A stretch of 64,000 nucleotides of DNA, from the NCBI GenBank assembly GCA_001972305.1, contig BDDD01000322.1, forward strand, positions 1-64,000, written 5' to 3'. A model generated the notes under the pieces. It did not search any database. It was not told the DNA's origin and worked only from the letters and a program-made list of their open reading frames with translations. Made by a program: the position numbers and the translations under genes. Positions 1 to 11,184 of this stretch are shown here, one piece after another. Every line of letters starts with the position of its first letter. Position 1 is the first letter of the stretch. The stretch is from Cephalotus follicularis (lineage: Eukaryota > Streptophyta > Magnoliopsida > Oxalidales > Cephalotaceae).

Positions 1-960
1 AATATTCGAAGGGTACATGAGATCACTAAAAGAGTTAGACTCTTAATGCTTCACTGGCCAGACAAAGCGTCGATGTCTTTTAGAAAGACGTTGATGCTTA
101 ACGTTTTTATAGGCGTCGATGTTTTTTAGAAAGAGTCGATGTTCTTAGCACCACATTGTATAAGCGTCGATGTCCTTTGGAAGGCGTCGACGTCTTTGAG
201 CATAACGTGTAACATGTGCACGAGCTCACTTCGTGGGCACGTTTTCTCTCTCATCTCTAGCAGCCATCTTCCATTCTTACATGTTATGGGAACGTGGGGA
301 TCATAGCCACAGACTCCCTAGGAGTGAGGACCATGATCCTAAGTGAATGGGAGAGTGGGAGAGAGAAGGAGGAGGCTAGTTATAAACATTTTCTACAGAA
401 AATGTTAAGGGTGAGGAGTAGAGTTTTTGCTGGGCAAGTGACTTTGGATTCTTCTCTACAGTGTGTGTTCCCTTCATCTGTGATACACCAACCAAGAGCT
501 TATCTAGGGTGGATTGATTATTGACTTCATTGGTCAATATCAATTTACCTTTTCTAAGCTTAGTGTGAGAGAGAGAGTTCATACACTTGGTTCTTTGTTA
601 TTGCTGGTTGGATTGCTTGTTGTTCAAGAGACTTGGAGAATATCAAAGAGGGAATCTACTCAAGCGTGTAGCAGCAAAGAAAGAAGGAGCCTTCACCCGT
701 TGGTATATCTCTTGGTCCTTCTCTTCTTACCATGCTTGTGTGTCACCATTGTTTGCTATGGTGACACCAATTCAATTCTGTTGATGATGTGGTGATCCAT
801 GTGGTCTGTGGACATGCCTTATGGACTATTTTTTATTTTAATTGGGTGTTCTTCCGCTGCTATGTTTGTATGTTTTGTTTTGTTCTACACCCTATATGCC
901 TTTGTCCATCTTAGGCTCCGAATTCGGTTTATCTGTTACCATCATACAGATATAAAGAAA
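1..960 (+). mobile_element. Partial copia LTR, family S (copy 1)
   Basis: No gene. The stretch is similar to the reverse complement of the solo LTR at 35431-37781. Both share a run of GTCGAT-type words, a GA-rich leader, and a block ending in a GTGGTGATCC motif near 785-795; conceptual translations of this block end alike (LLMMW here, LLMLW there). The left part is cut by the window edge and the right end is blurred near 960, so no TSD can be read. Confidence 0.6.
62..205. repeat. GTCGAT/GTCGAC word array in LTR S
   Basis: Six or more spaced copies of a GCGTCGAYG-type word lie within about 140 bp. Most read GTCGATG, which is what CpG deamination of GTCGACG would give. The homologous array in the other S copy is at 36262-36395. 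Confidence 0.75.
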
Positions 961-2215
961 AATAGGATAATAATTAGTAAACCAGATAAACCAATTTAAA
1001 TGTATAATACCATAAAGTTTTGGTCTTTAAACTTTAGGAAACCTCCCACTATTTTGCGCGAATCCCATAACCCTCATAATATGGAAGATGAGAAACACAT
1101 CTCCAAATCTCATGGATCCTTATTTCCAAGTGGGGATCGATGTCCCACAACATGTCAACCATAACCTTGAGTGTGCTCAACAAGTCATGGAAAACCTTGT
1201 AGTTAGCAAAACTCTTGCCGATTGTGTAATAACACAACCCCCGATCCTTTTGTTTTGCCTCTAGATGCATATGACCTTAAGTGTGCTCAACAAGTCTTGT
1301 GTATTCTAGTCAAACAAAACCCACCATCAACATAAAGGTGAATAAGTGATAAGACCCTTGGATGTGGTCCAAACCGAATCTAAACGCAAATTCATCTTCA
1401 TGCACAATCTCATGTTCTATTGATGTAAAACATTCTATTAGAATGCAAAGCTTGAGTATGCTCAACAAATTTACATCACATAGGCATATTCACATCAATA
1501 GTGATGGAGGAAGGCAACGACCGAATTCAATCTAGGATCCGTTTTGTTATTAGTTTGATATTTTGGAAATAAGGGATTGCAAGGTCAAATAATATTAGGC
1601 CAGCCCTTTAATAATTACAAATTACAGGTGTATGGCGTAAAAGGGAGAGGCCATTGGAACCTTTTACAACAAAAAAATAGACATGTATCTCATACATATA
1701 TTAAACCTAATGGTAGATCACGGATTCCATCTATTGCGGCTTGCTTGAGCATAAAGCAAGCCGCTGGTCTCATTCCTGGGTGAGATTAGTACAAACATTC
1801 AACATATATCCCATACATGTCATGGGTCTTGTAAGCTTCTCATCCTTGCTTCCGTTGCGACTCTCGCTAATTAATTACAAGTTCCTACCTATACTAAAAG
1901 GAACCTCAATTTCAAATCGAGGGGAGTAATAGGGAGGAATAAAGAATTAATAGATACATTACAAAGAGAGATAAGAGACATGAAAGTCTCAATAAAAGAA
2001 TATTACAAATTTTCCCATTAAAGCAATAAACACACTCATAACCCTTGTAGAAAATAAAACCATAAACTAGGTTAAATCCGTGAACTACCATCATGCAAAA
2101 ATTAATTCAATCTCATGAATTACCAAATAAACTTGATTGATATGCTTCTATAAACATAGACAGTTGATTTGGGCAATTAAAGAAACTAAAACTCTTTTTC
2201 AAGGTTTCTAAAACC
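961..2215. other. Non-coding stretch, repeat-derived
   Basis: No supportable gene; the open frames are short and unlike any family I know. The word TGAGTGTGCTCAACAA or a close variant recurs near 1162, 1272 and 1450 and is also seen in the copia LTR near 17745, so this is probably old LTR or leader DNA. It also holds the hairpin at 1736-1764. Confidence 0.4.
1736..1764. other. Perfect 11-bp hairpin
   Basis: GCGGCTTGCTT and AAGCAAGCCGC form a perfect inverted repeat around the 7-nt loop GAGCATA. A related loop and stem, with different stem bases, lies just inside the 3' end of the gypsy LTR at 31094-31121, so this is probably the end of an old gypsy LTR. Confidence 0.7.
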
Positions 2216-2339
2216 ATAAGGTAGAGATCAGAATGCCAGATTAGGACTCCAAGGCTTTTTAAAACCCTAAGGTAGAGGTCCAAAGGCCATAGCAGAGCTA
2301 CAGGGTTTCTAAAACCCTAAGGCAGAGCTCCAAAAACCA

Positions 2340-2750
2340 AGCTTCAAGTTTCGAGCTCTGACCTCTACCTTTGAGGTCAGACTTTAAGCACAAAGGTCTG
2401 ACCTCTACCTCTGAGGTCTACCATTAAGCAGCGAGGTCTCACCTCTACCTTTGAGGTCTTCCGCCAAGCACTGAGGTATGACCTCTACCTCTGAGTTCTA
2501 CCGTTAAGCAGCGAGGTCTCACCTCTACCTCTGAGGTCTGCTTTTAAGCAGTGATGACTGACCTCGACCTCTGAGGTCTGCCATTAAGTAGTGAGGTCTC
2601 ACCTCTACCTCTGAGGTCTGCTGCCAAGCACCGAGGTATGACCTCTCTCTTTGAGGTCTGCCATTAAACTACGAGGTCTCACCTCTACCTATGAGGTCTG
2701 CTTAGAAGCAGTGAGGTCTGACCTCTGTTCTGAGGTCTGAGTAATATCAT
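2340..2750. repeat. 40-bp tandem array of GAGGTC/GACCTC words
   Basis: About ten degenerate units of roughly 40 bp each contain GAGGTCT followed by ACCTCT, so the array is itself made of short inverted repeats. Looser, related AAGGTAGAGGTC words run from about 2215 to 2340. It lies 0.7-1.1 kb downstream (minus sense) of the copia PBS at 3456, within what would be that element's leader. Confidence 0.8.
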
Positions 2751-3185
2751 GAACGGTCATCTTTTGCATGCAGTACACATATATCTCATATATTCATAAT
2801 CTATTTCATGCTTGACACATATATGTCAAGGCCATACTTGCTGTCAGGATACACCATACATATGTCACGCAAAACCCATGCTTCGACTTACACATCTCTT
2901 ACAACACTCAATCAACACATGTTTGCATGTTACAATTTAAATCATCACATGAGACCTCTGCTCTGAGGTATGAGTAATCTCATGAACGATCATATTTTGC
3001 ATGCAATACTCATATATCTCATATATTCATAATCTATTTCATGCTTGACACTTATATGTCAAGGCCATACTTGATGTCAGGATACACCATACATATGTCA
3101 CGTAAAACCCATGCTTCGACTTACACATCTCTTACAACACTCAATCAGCACATGTTTGCATGTTACAATTTAAATCATCACATGA
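2720..3185. repeat. Two-copy tandem duplication, 233-bp unit
   Basis: Positions 2720-2952 and 2953-3185 are near-identical direct copies differing at only a handful of bases. The duplication begins inside the last GAGGTC unit, suggesting slippage or unequal exchange seeded by that array. Confidence 0.85.
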
Positions 3186-3455
3186 CTAATCCATGGGCAT
3201 AAAAGACCACTCATCTTCCATTAATGGAAGGATGTGGCCATAGGTGGTGGAGGAGGAAGGTGGCCGGCAGTAGTGGAGGTGGTGGTCCAAAAAACAAAAG
3301 TTGTTAATTTTTCAAGATCTTTCCAACCACATAAAACATTTTAAACAAAACAAGACACAACCCCCACTTGCACACAACCATGGCCAAAAATATCATTTAA
3401 TCACCCAAACAATTCAAGCATATTAATCAACTAACAACCAAGTAGCATTAACACC
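3186..3455 (-). other. Leader remnant of minus-strand copia
   Basis: This non-coding stretch lies directly inside the PBS at 3456-3467. I see no gag start or retroelement motif in it, so the coding region of this copia has been lost or lies outside the window. Confidence 0.4.
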
Positions 3456-3467
3456 GCTATGATACCA
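3456..3467 (-). other. Primer-binding site, minus-strand copia
   Basis: Read on the minus strand it is TGGTATCATAGC, one mismatch from the plant initiator tRNA-Met PBS. Two bases separate it from the LTR end at 3470, as expected for copia. Confidence 0.75.
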
Positions 3468-3469
3468 TT

Positions 3470-4224
3470 TGTTGGAATTAACATGCAAGATCATCAAGCC
3501 TTTAAAATTTTGGCCAACAAGAAATAAATAGGAAAAATATGTTCTTGCATATTAATTCATTCCAAGGACCTATTAATGCCATAACTAGGTTGTTAAACGC
3601 AAGATCATCATCATGCAAAAGGAAAAGCTTCAAGAGACTTACATGAAACCCAAGTCTCCTTCCTTTAAGTCCCTCCTCCAAGCTTTAACTTCAAGCTTTC
3701 AACCACAAAAATAGATGGTCTCTAAAGAAAGTCCACACCAAGAGATCTCCTTTATGTTCTCAAGATTATCCAAGCCAAAAGAGTTATGTGAGAACTCTTT
3801 CTCTCTCCTCTATAGTTTCAGCCAATAGGGTATTTTTAAACTCTCCTTTTCTTTTCTCTCAAATGCTAGCTAGGAGAAGGAAAAGAAAACTTAGCTTGTT
3901 TATGACTTAAGACAACAAAGCTTATATACTAAGCTTTTATGTTATCTTCTTTGACTTAATCAATAGAAGATAGCTTATTATTTAAATCATCCTCATGATT
4001 TATTAATTAGTATCATATACTAATAAATTTGCCTTAAACCTGGTATTGGAGATCGTCACTTGTATTGTGTGTGACTCTTTAGGTTCACTATCATGCTTGC
4101 GATTATCCGATAAACTATTTTTCAATCGCATGAAAAATATTCTTACCAGTATTTCGAATTAAAACTCTTTTAATTCTATTAAATTCACAAGACCGATTAT
4201 CTGAGTGGCCCCAGATATTCTACT
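3470..4224 (-). mobile_element. Copia LTR, 3' part (split by LTR A)
   Basis: The LTR end (plus-strand TGTTGG) abuts the PBS. The sequence stops at the solo LTR inserted at 4225 and resumes at 6524. Joined, the LTR is about 1.7 kb with TG..CA ends. Orientation is minus, so this is the element's 5' LTR. Confidence 0.7.
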
Positions 4225-6523
4225 TGTCACGCCCCGAACCCCAAGGAAGACCCCAAGGCTCGACACGTGGCAGGTATGTCCATACGATCCATCACATATG
4301 CAGTATCATACTCCAAAATATACTACAAATTTAAAACTTGATATGCAACATGCATGCGGAAGAAACAAATCATTCAATAGATGAACCCAACCATAACCAT
4401 AATATCAAACATATATCTTAAGTGTTGTCACAAGCCGGTAGGTCAAAAGCTGAAATACAAAATATCTCTTATACATCAAGCCTTTTTTATACAAGGTAGG
4501 TCAACCACAATTCTTTTACATTCCCACTCTCATAAGGTAGATAACAATAATCTGAGCCACTGACCATGATCTGCATGGGAAGTCCGATCCGTCTCGATCT
4601 TCCTCACATCGATGCATCACATGTACCTGACCCATTACAAGAATGGGTCAGCAACCCATGGCTGTGTAGGCTATACTATATGCTATGAAATGTAGGAGTT
4701 ATATATATGCATGACATGTTATATACATGAATACCAATTGTGGACAGCGTCAGTGTACCAACCGTCCCTAAGCGGTGGTATACTTGGCTAGTCCTAATCA
4801 CATCAAAGGTTATAGGCCTACAGACACTCCATAAAACAATCCATAACCATCAATGTAGACAATCAATCCATAGGGTCAAGTACACCTCTGCCTCTCCGGC
4901 CCGAGATAGTACCCCCACCGTCTACCATGCCATAGCCGTGAGGAGCATAGGATAACACCGGCCACATAATCCATACCGTACCTTAATACTAGTCTTGAAG
5001 GTACTAGCTCATAATAAAGATCTGTGTGATCTATGCCATAACCATACCATATCCATGCCATACCATATCCATCCACAATGCGGTGATGCCCGTAGGTCCC
5101 CCAAAAAGGGAGGATTACCATATCCATAATATATGGCCTACATCCATAATGCTTCATGACGAAAATGAAGATTATGAATGGGTTATCCCATTAACTCTCA
5201 ACCATAACAAACCATCAATCACAGTCATATCATACCCGTAGCTCATAGCCATATTTCCATTTAAATGATAGGGACCTAACCATAAAGGATCACATAGGAT
5301 CCATCCGCCAAAACCATTTCAAATACATTTTCCATAACCATATTTCCATAACCATTTTCTTGGTCCCAATCGGAGTTGTAAAACAATGGAGAGGGAGTCC
5401 AACTAGGATATCCGCGTCCAGATGTCCCAATTGAGCTATCCTAACCATTTATGAAAACTATTTGTATAAAACCCTTTCGTTAAAAACTTTCTTTAAAGAT
5501 TTACTTTGAAAGTCGATTTGAAGATTAAAGATGTTAAAGGAGGATTTAAATAGGCTACAAGGCCTTAGGGAGGATTCCTATGGAATCCATTTGAAGAGAA
5601 GACCATTTGAGGTTGAAAATGGGGTGAAACAACATGGTTTAGCTGGAAATAGGGCGCTAAGCATCGACTGGTTCCTCCAAAGCGTCGATAGTTAGCATCT
5701 AAGCGCCGACGCTTTCGTGCTAGGAGTCGATGGTTAAGGCATTGTGCCTTAAGCGTCGACACGGGCACTAAGCGTCAGCTATTTTGTAACACGTTAAGCG
5801 TCAATGCTTTAATCGAAAGCATCGATGGTTTGGTCCTTAAGCATCGACCGTTTACATGGAAGAGTCAACGGTTTGCGCAATCAAAGAGTTGACGCCAATA
5901 GCGAAAGCGTCGACTGTTTGACAACAGCAGGCAGTTCGTCAAACAATCTGTAAAATCCAATTTAAAACCATTTATATCTGTTTAAATTCAATCCAAAGGT
6001 AACTATTTGCCCCTAAGGTCGATTGTAACATAAAAATAAATTTAACCCTTCAGATTCGTACCCATAACCCATGAATCTAGAGAGAAAATGGATTAGGCCT
6101 GTAAACCTAAACTCTCGATTCTATCTCAGATTCCCATTTCAATCTGTTTTAATCCATAACAAGTATCCTAGTCCATCCATCCAGCATACATGGAGCTATC
6201 TATAACCATACAATTCATTCCATTCCATTAAAATGCATAAATTCAAGGCATATATGTAGAACCTACCTCGAAACTGTTGAGAACAAAGAATAAGTTGCTT
6301 GAATCCTCGTTCAGCTTCTCCTTTTAAGTTCTACGCTCTTCCACGATCCCAAAGACTCCTTCCTTGCTTGATTCTGCACACTTTCTCTCTCTAACTCACA
6401 CTCTCTCTAGAATTGAAACAAAAAATGAAAATGAGAATGAAAGAGTTGAACCGCCTATATATAGATATAGGCTCCTTTAGGTGAATATCTCAAAAGCCAT
6501 GATCAGGTTCGGTTGAACCCCCA
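4225..6523 (-). mobile_element. Solo gypsy-type LTR, family A (copy 1)
   Basis: The left end TGTCACGCCCCGAAC matches the left end of the copy at 18756, and homology runs through 6470 (opposite 23384). Proposed ends are TG..CA on the minus strand with flanking CTACT (4220-4224) and CTACC (6524-6528), an imperfect 5-bp TSD. No internal region is attached, so it is a solo LTR. On the minus strand a TATA-like run at 6456-6465 precedes a donor-like GAG|GTAGGT near 6266. The right end is inferred from the near-TSD only. Confidence 0.7.
5645..5920. repeat. GCGTCGACGC word array in LTR A copy 1
   Basis: More than a dozen AAGCGTCGACG-type words appear here. Many are degraded to GTCAACG, ATCGATG or ATCGACC, as expected for CpG loss. 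The array is shared with LTR A copy 2 (22588-22860). It lies downstream of the TATA-like run in the minus sense. Confidence 0.8.
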
Positions 6524-7493
6524 CTACCCATAAATATTCATAAAAGTGGTAAATAGTATATATCATATACAATCCATGCCATCCATACATACAATACCGT
6601 ACAATACTGTATAAGTAAAAATAAAATACATACAATACCGTGCACGTTTAGTCCCTCCTCCGTCAATGCTCTCATTAAACCTAGGGTAAGGATTGTGTCA
6701 AACTCTAATAGTTTAATTTTGCGGAACTTTGTGATTTTATATCGTTAGCTGCACCATATTAGACGTGCCCCTCTAATATGCATCAGTGACATCGGATACA
6801 CTTCACGATATCACTTCTACCCTGGCCAGGGATTAAACTTTCCAAAAACTACTCAACCTGAGCATAATCTCCCTTTACTAGGAGCGGTGGATCCATTATT
6901 GAGCACTCACATATCTCCATACATAAACCTGTCACACCCAACTAATGCCTGTATACTCTCCATGGTTAGGTGATGTATTTAAGTATTATTAAAGTGTAGC
7001 ATCTTATGCATAAGATATCCAGTGGTGGCTCATGTCTAAGGACTATTTACACTACTGCCATCAAGGATATCTGTTTGACACGTAGTAAAACTCCATATAG
7101 ACATCTCTTAAGCGAGTCACCTTCAGTGAACCTATTGAAATTTTGGCACCCATGTAAATACCATATAGTCACTACAAAGTGACATGTGAGATCAGTCATC
7201 CTCTCAAACGAGCTGGTATAGGACGTGCTGGTCTAACCAGATTGAGTATTTGCTGAGTACCAATCCTCCAACAAGGAAGCTTTAAGAATAGAGTTTGGCG
7301 AGGTTCCAATTATCACATCTTGATCTCATCGACAACTTGGTCCTGCAACTCTATTCTTAGGACATTCATTTGATGAAACATACATTAAAGCAATCAAATG
7401 AACTCACAACCAAGATAGTAGAAAATACATCTTTATTGAATATTAAATACAAGTTTACAAGACTACAATGGTTTGCAGGACTTATCCCTAACA
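6524..7493 (-). mobile_element. Copia LTR, 5' part (split by LTR A)
   Basis: Continues the LTR from 4224 and ends TAACA at 7493. It contains the copia-LTR block CCTAGGGTAAGG at 6680-6692, also seen in three other copia LTRs here. DNA right of 7493 should be the original target. Confidence 0.6.
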
Positions 7494-8500
7494 CCACATG
7501 CCACCCATTCAAGCCAGCAGCCACGTTTGGGGGTAAACGAGGCACATGAACATCATACGTGTCGGGCGACCAATGCTTGAACAAACGAATAAGGAACAAA
7601 GTCTCATGCCCACTTGATATTCAGTATCCAACTGCAAAAGAAAGGACTAGTGGCCCACATATAAGGAACAACATCGAATGAACAACGCATACTTGGAACA
7701 CAAGAACTACTACATGGTCAACCCAACACCTGAAAAGGGTAGCAGTCAAAAATCTCCAGAGGGACATTGGGATTCCGTTTCATAGGTATGCAACAGAAGA
7801 TCTCAAACGCAACCCACCCTTACCAAAGATGTCCAAGGACAAAAACTGAAAAGGCATTTACATTTTGATGAATCAACATGGAACCAGCCAAGTCACACAA
7901 CCAAAATACCGCTCAAACAACCAAACGTACACAAAGCAAGAGATTATCTAAACAAACCATAAATTAAAATGATGAATATCCAGCGACAAACATGTGGAAA
8001 CATCGAGAGAACCAATGCTTGCACCGATAGGCATGTGATAAGAATGAGTAAAACTCCTGGTGTGGATAATCAAAGCAGACAATCGAAGCATCATGTGCAC
8101 AAAATGCACAGGCTCAAAGGATCATAAAGGCAGGTTGCACACATTCATAACATCATGCATACAAAACGCAATCACACGCAGAAGAACGTGCACATAAATA
8201 CGCACACAAGCCTCATTCAAGCACCACATTATGCACACACAACTGCCAAGCAAACATCAAGAAGTGCACACAATAGCATGTGTACAAACTCTTCGTGTGG
8301 ACAATGAATGCATCATGTGCACAAAATGCACACGAGCGCACATCAAGATGCACACACAACAGACAAGCGTATAACAAATTTGCATCGATAACACAAGGGC
8401 ATAGCAAATCATAACACACACTTCCGCTTGGGAATATAGAGCAGCTGTAATAGTTTTGAAGTTTCATTGTTGTTCTGCATTGATTTACTAGTATGTTGAA
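7494..8500. other. Non-coding, CA-rich stretch
   Basis: No gene is supportable. A phrase around CATCATGTGCACAAAATGCACA recurs near 8088 and 8310, and GCACAC words are frequent between 8160 and 8360. Origin not recognised. Confidence 0.35.
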
Positions 8501-9674
8501 CATCTGGTTATCAAAGCTACGTTATTTCTCTTCATGTTGTTCTACCATAAGTGCTCCCTTAAATGATGATACACTTGACACTACTAAGTTGCATCACATA
8601 AGATAAGTCATAGCCTTCTCAAAAACATACGTTTGACGGCTTCAGTGTGAGACGCAAATAACCTGTCCCCATACATCAGTGTTATGTTATCTCAAAACGA
8701 GTAGTCAGTGTGCTTACGATCTTATCACTGTGCATCACTAATCTTGTCCTGCAATATCGGTCGCACCCGAAGAGTAGTCAATAGAACTCCCAAACCTAAG
8801 GCTTACAAGTTCACGTGAAATGATCTGACCCTTCTAACAAAATGAATAACTCATCCAAAGATGAGCAAGAGAAGTAGAAAACTTCTTACTCAAAGCATCT
8901 GTAAGCATGCTTACATTGTCCTGGGTATTCGTCGCTGTAATCATAGTCCTTAATCGTCTCCATCATCTCTGCTTGAGGTTCGATTCCCTGTCTTTAAAGA
9001 TCTATCCAGAGCCAACATTCTTCCATATTAGGTGATGTCTTCAAGACACAGCCTTTATAGGCTTAATCTTTCATTGTATGCCGATAACGATTCCACCAAT
9101 TACTCAAACGGAAACATACAATGATGATTTCCTGAACCTCTTCTAACAATTTGACATTGTGATACTGTCCTAGAACATATGTAAGAACTCTAAAATAGTT
9201 CCTCCAATGCATTTAAGGTGCTTTGTCCATAGATCGTGCCCTGATAGCTTATAAAGTCTAGAATAGCTAGGCCATAGCCTGCTAGAACTCTAACTCAGAC
9301 ACATTAATTAATAAAGGGCTACCAGGAAGGTAACATTCTTGCTGCTAACTCGAACACTACCCAAAATGAAGGTGATATCAGTGCGGATACTCGGTCACTA
9401 CCCAAACGGAGGTAATATCCTAGAGTACCTCTGGTCTTAGAGTCTCTAGCCTTACATTTGATTCTGGCTCTACATAAGCCGTCTATCTAGTGACCTAATA
9501 AGGTTGTAACACTTATCTCACCTATGGGTCCATCTCCATGACCACGAGGCATGCTACCTGATACGTGCCTTGAACATGAATATCTATATGCAATGCATGT
9601 CATGCATGAGTCAAAAAATTCAAAAACCTTTTTGAAATTTTTTTCTGTATAAGTCTAGAAATCTAAAACCAAAA
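8500..9674 (-). pseudogene. Leader and gag remnant of a minus-strand gypsy
   Basis: The DNA next to the PBS at 9675-9686, read on the minus strand, resembles the leader that follows the PBS in plant gypsy elements (TTTGGTTTTAGATTTCTAGA). A possible gag start (MPRGHGDG) lies near 9550 and is quickly interrupted. Farther left no domain can be recognised. Identity rests mainly on the PBS and LTR context. Confidence 0.4.
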
Positions 9675-9686
9675 GCTCAGATACCA
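9675..9686 (-). other. PBS of minus-strand gypsy
   Basis: Minus-strand TGGTATCTGAGC is one base from the initiator tRNA-Met PBS and lies four bases from the LTR end at 9691. Confidence 0.65.
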
Positions 9687-9690
9687 AAAT

Positions 9691-11184
9691 TATCACACCT
9701 GTCCCGACCTAGGCGGACGTGACCATCACGCGGCAAGCCCCCTTTCGGAAACCTCCATGTGATAACTTAAAACCGTTTTGAACATCATCTAAAACCATAT
9801 AATCAAATTTAAAAGTCATAAAGTCGAACTTTCTACAAGCTTCAACATAATTCTAACTCTAAAATTTTTACAAAAATCGGGCATGTAGTATCCATTTATC
9901 AAACTGTGCCCCCTGTAAAGAAAAACACAATTCATATAATGGGCTCAACCCTCAGCAGACCATGGGTTGGGCTCCGCCTCAGCCATATTATCAAAATATA
10001 ACTCATAATTAGGGCTCAGCCCTTCAAAAAAATCTATAAAAACATTTATATGAAAACATAACTAATGCATAATTTAAATACTTATGTCGTGGATGATATG
10101 CACGTGTTGGAACTCTGGTAGGCATGCCCTCATGGTCTGACATCAACTTAGTTTGCCACTATCTGAAATGGGTAAAAAGGAAAGGGTTAGTCCAAATGAC
10201 TATAAGTGAATAGAAACAAAACATCTCCTAATAAATCGCTCAAAGAATTGGATGTGCTGAATAAAATGAGCATAATATAATCAAGTGTATAAGCAACAAG
10301 ATGAAATAATGTAAATCCACCGAAAGAAAGTCAAATCTCAACAAAGGGCTCTATAGAAAAAATCTGAAATCTCAACAATGGGAATAAGGAAGCAATAATA
10401 TCAACAAGGCTATAAGATATAAACACAGTGTGAATAAAATATAAATCTATGGAAATCAAACATAATGCCCAAGAGAAGAGCTCCATAATAACAACAAAAT
10501 CCATAGTAAGACCAAGATCCGCAAGGGACATTAATATCCACAAAGGAATATCAAGATTCATAAATGCAACTGAAATCCATGAACGTAAATGGGATCCACA
10601 ATGTAAATGAGATACACAAGTGTAAACGAAATCTGAGAAAGGAATCTCGATATTCAACAAATGGCTCCACAATATAAACATGAGTTGTGAATGAGAACAA
10701 GATTCACAAAAGAAATCAAGATTCATAAACGTGAACAGGATCCACAAAGATAGCAAGATCCACAAGGATAACAAGACCATCTCAATACTCAACAATTAAA
10801 TTCCACAGATATGAATATTGAAATTAACAAAGCTCCCTAAAAGAAACTCGTAACTCAACCATGAATTTTTTGCTGAACAATCTCAACACTCAAAATAGTA
10901 CTGCACGAGTACAATAGAATCACAATAAAATCATTATGCAATAAAATATCAAGAGTTTCGAATATGATCAATAATCATGAATCAAGAAATGTGCCCATAA
11001 AATCATAATATCTGGGGATGCTAGTACCACTATAATGTCATCATATCTCATATCATCACATATATCATGTCATCATATCTCATGTCATCATATATCAGCT
11101 ACAACAATAATCACAAGCCAATAGGCTACAGGGTATGTACACCATCCATCATACACCGGTGCAAAGTGCCTATGGATATATACA
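9691..11184 (-). mobile_element. Gypsy LTR (minus), truncated by G2
   Basis: Starts TATCACACCTGTCCCGACC, apparently a G-to-A mutated TGTCACACC end, next to the PBS. It runs right until the G2 LTR begins at 11185. Between 10330 and 10800 a loose ATCCACAA-type word is repeated; the 154-codon minus frame there is a by-product of this low complexity. The far end is not identified, so G2 probably inserted into this LTR. Confidence 0.5.

Noticed and set aside
514..795. 93-codon frame resembling the minus frame at 35581-35775
   Set aside because: Shared because both are family S LTRs; no coding signature, and leucine/cysteine-rich from CT-rich DNA.
2340..2750. GAGGTC array as a CRISPR array
   Set aside because: Units are contiguous and degenerate with no unique spacers, and the context is a plant retrotransposon.
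8977..8987. GGTTCGATTCC, a perfect tRNA B-box (T-loop) sequence
   Set aside because: No A-box, acceptor stem or cloverleaf can be built around it on either strand; most likely chance or a SINE scrap.
10331..10795. 154-codon minus-strand frame
   Set aside because: Composition is dominated by repeated ATCCACAA-type words in an LTR; the product is a hydrophobic low-complexity string without a known domain.
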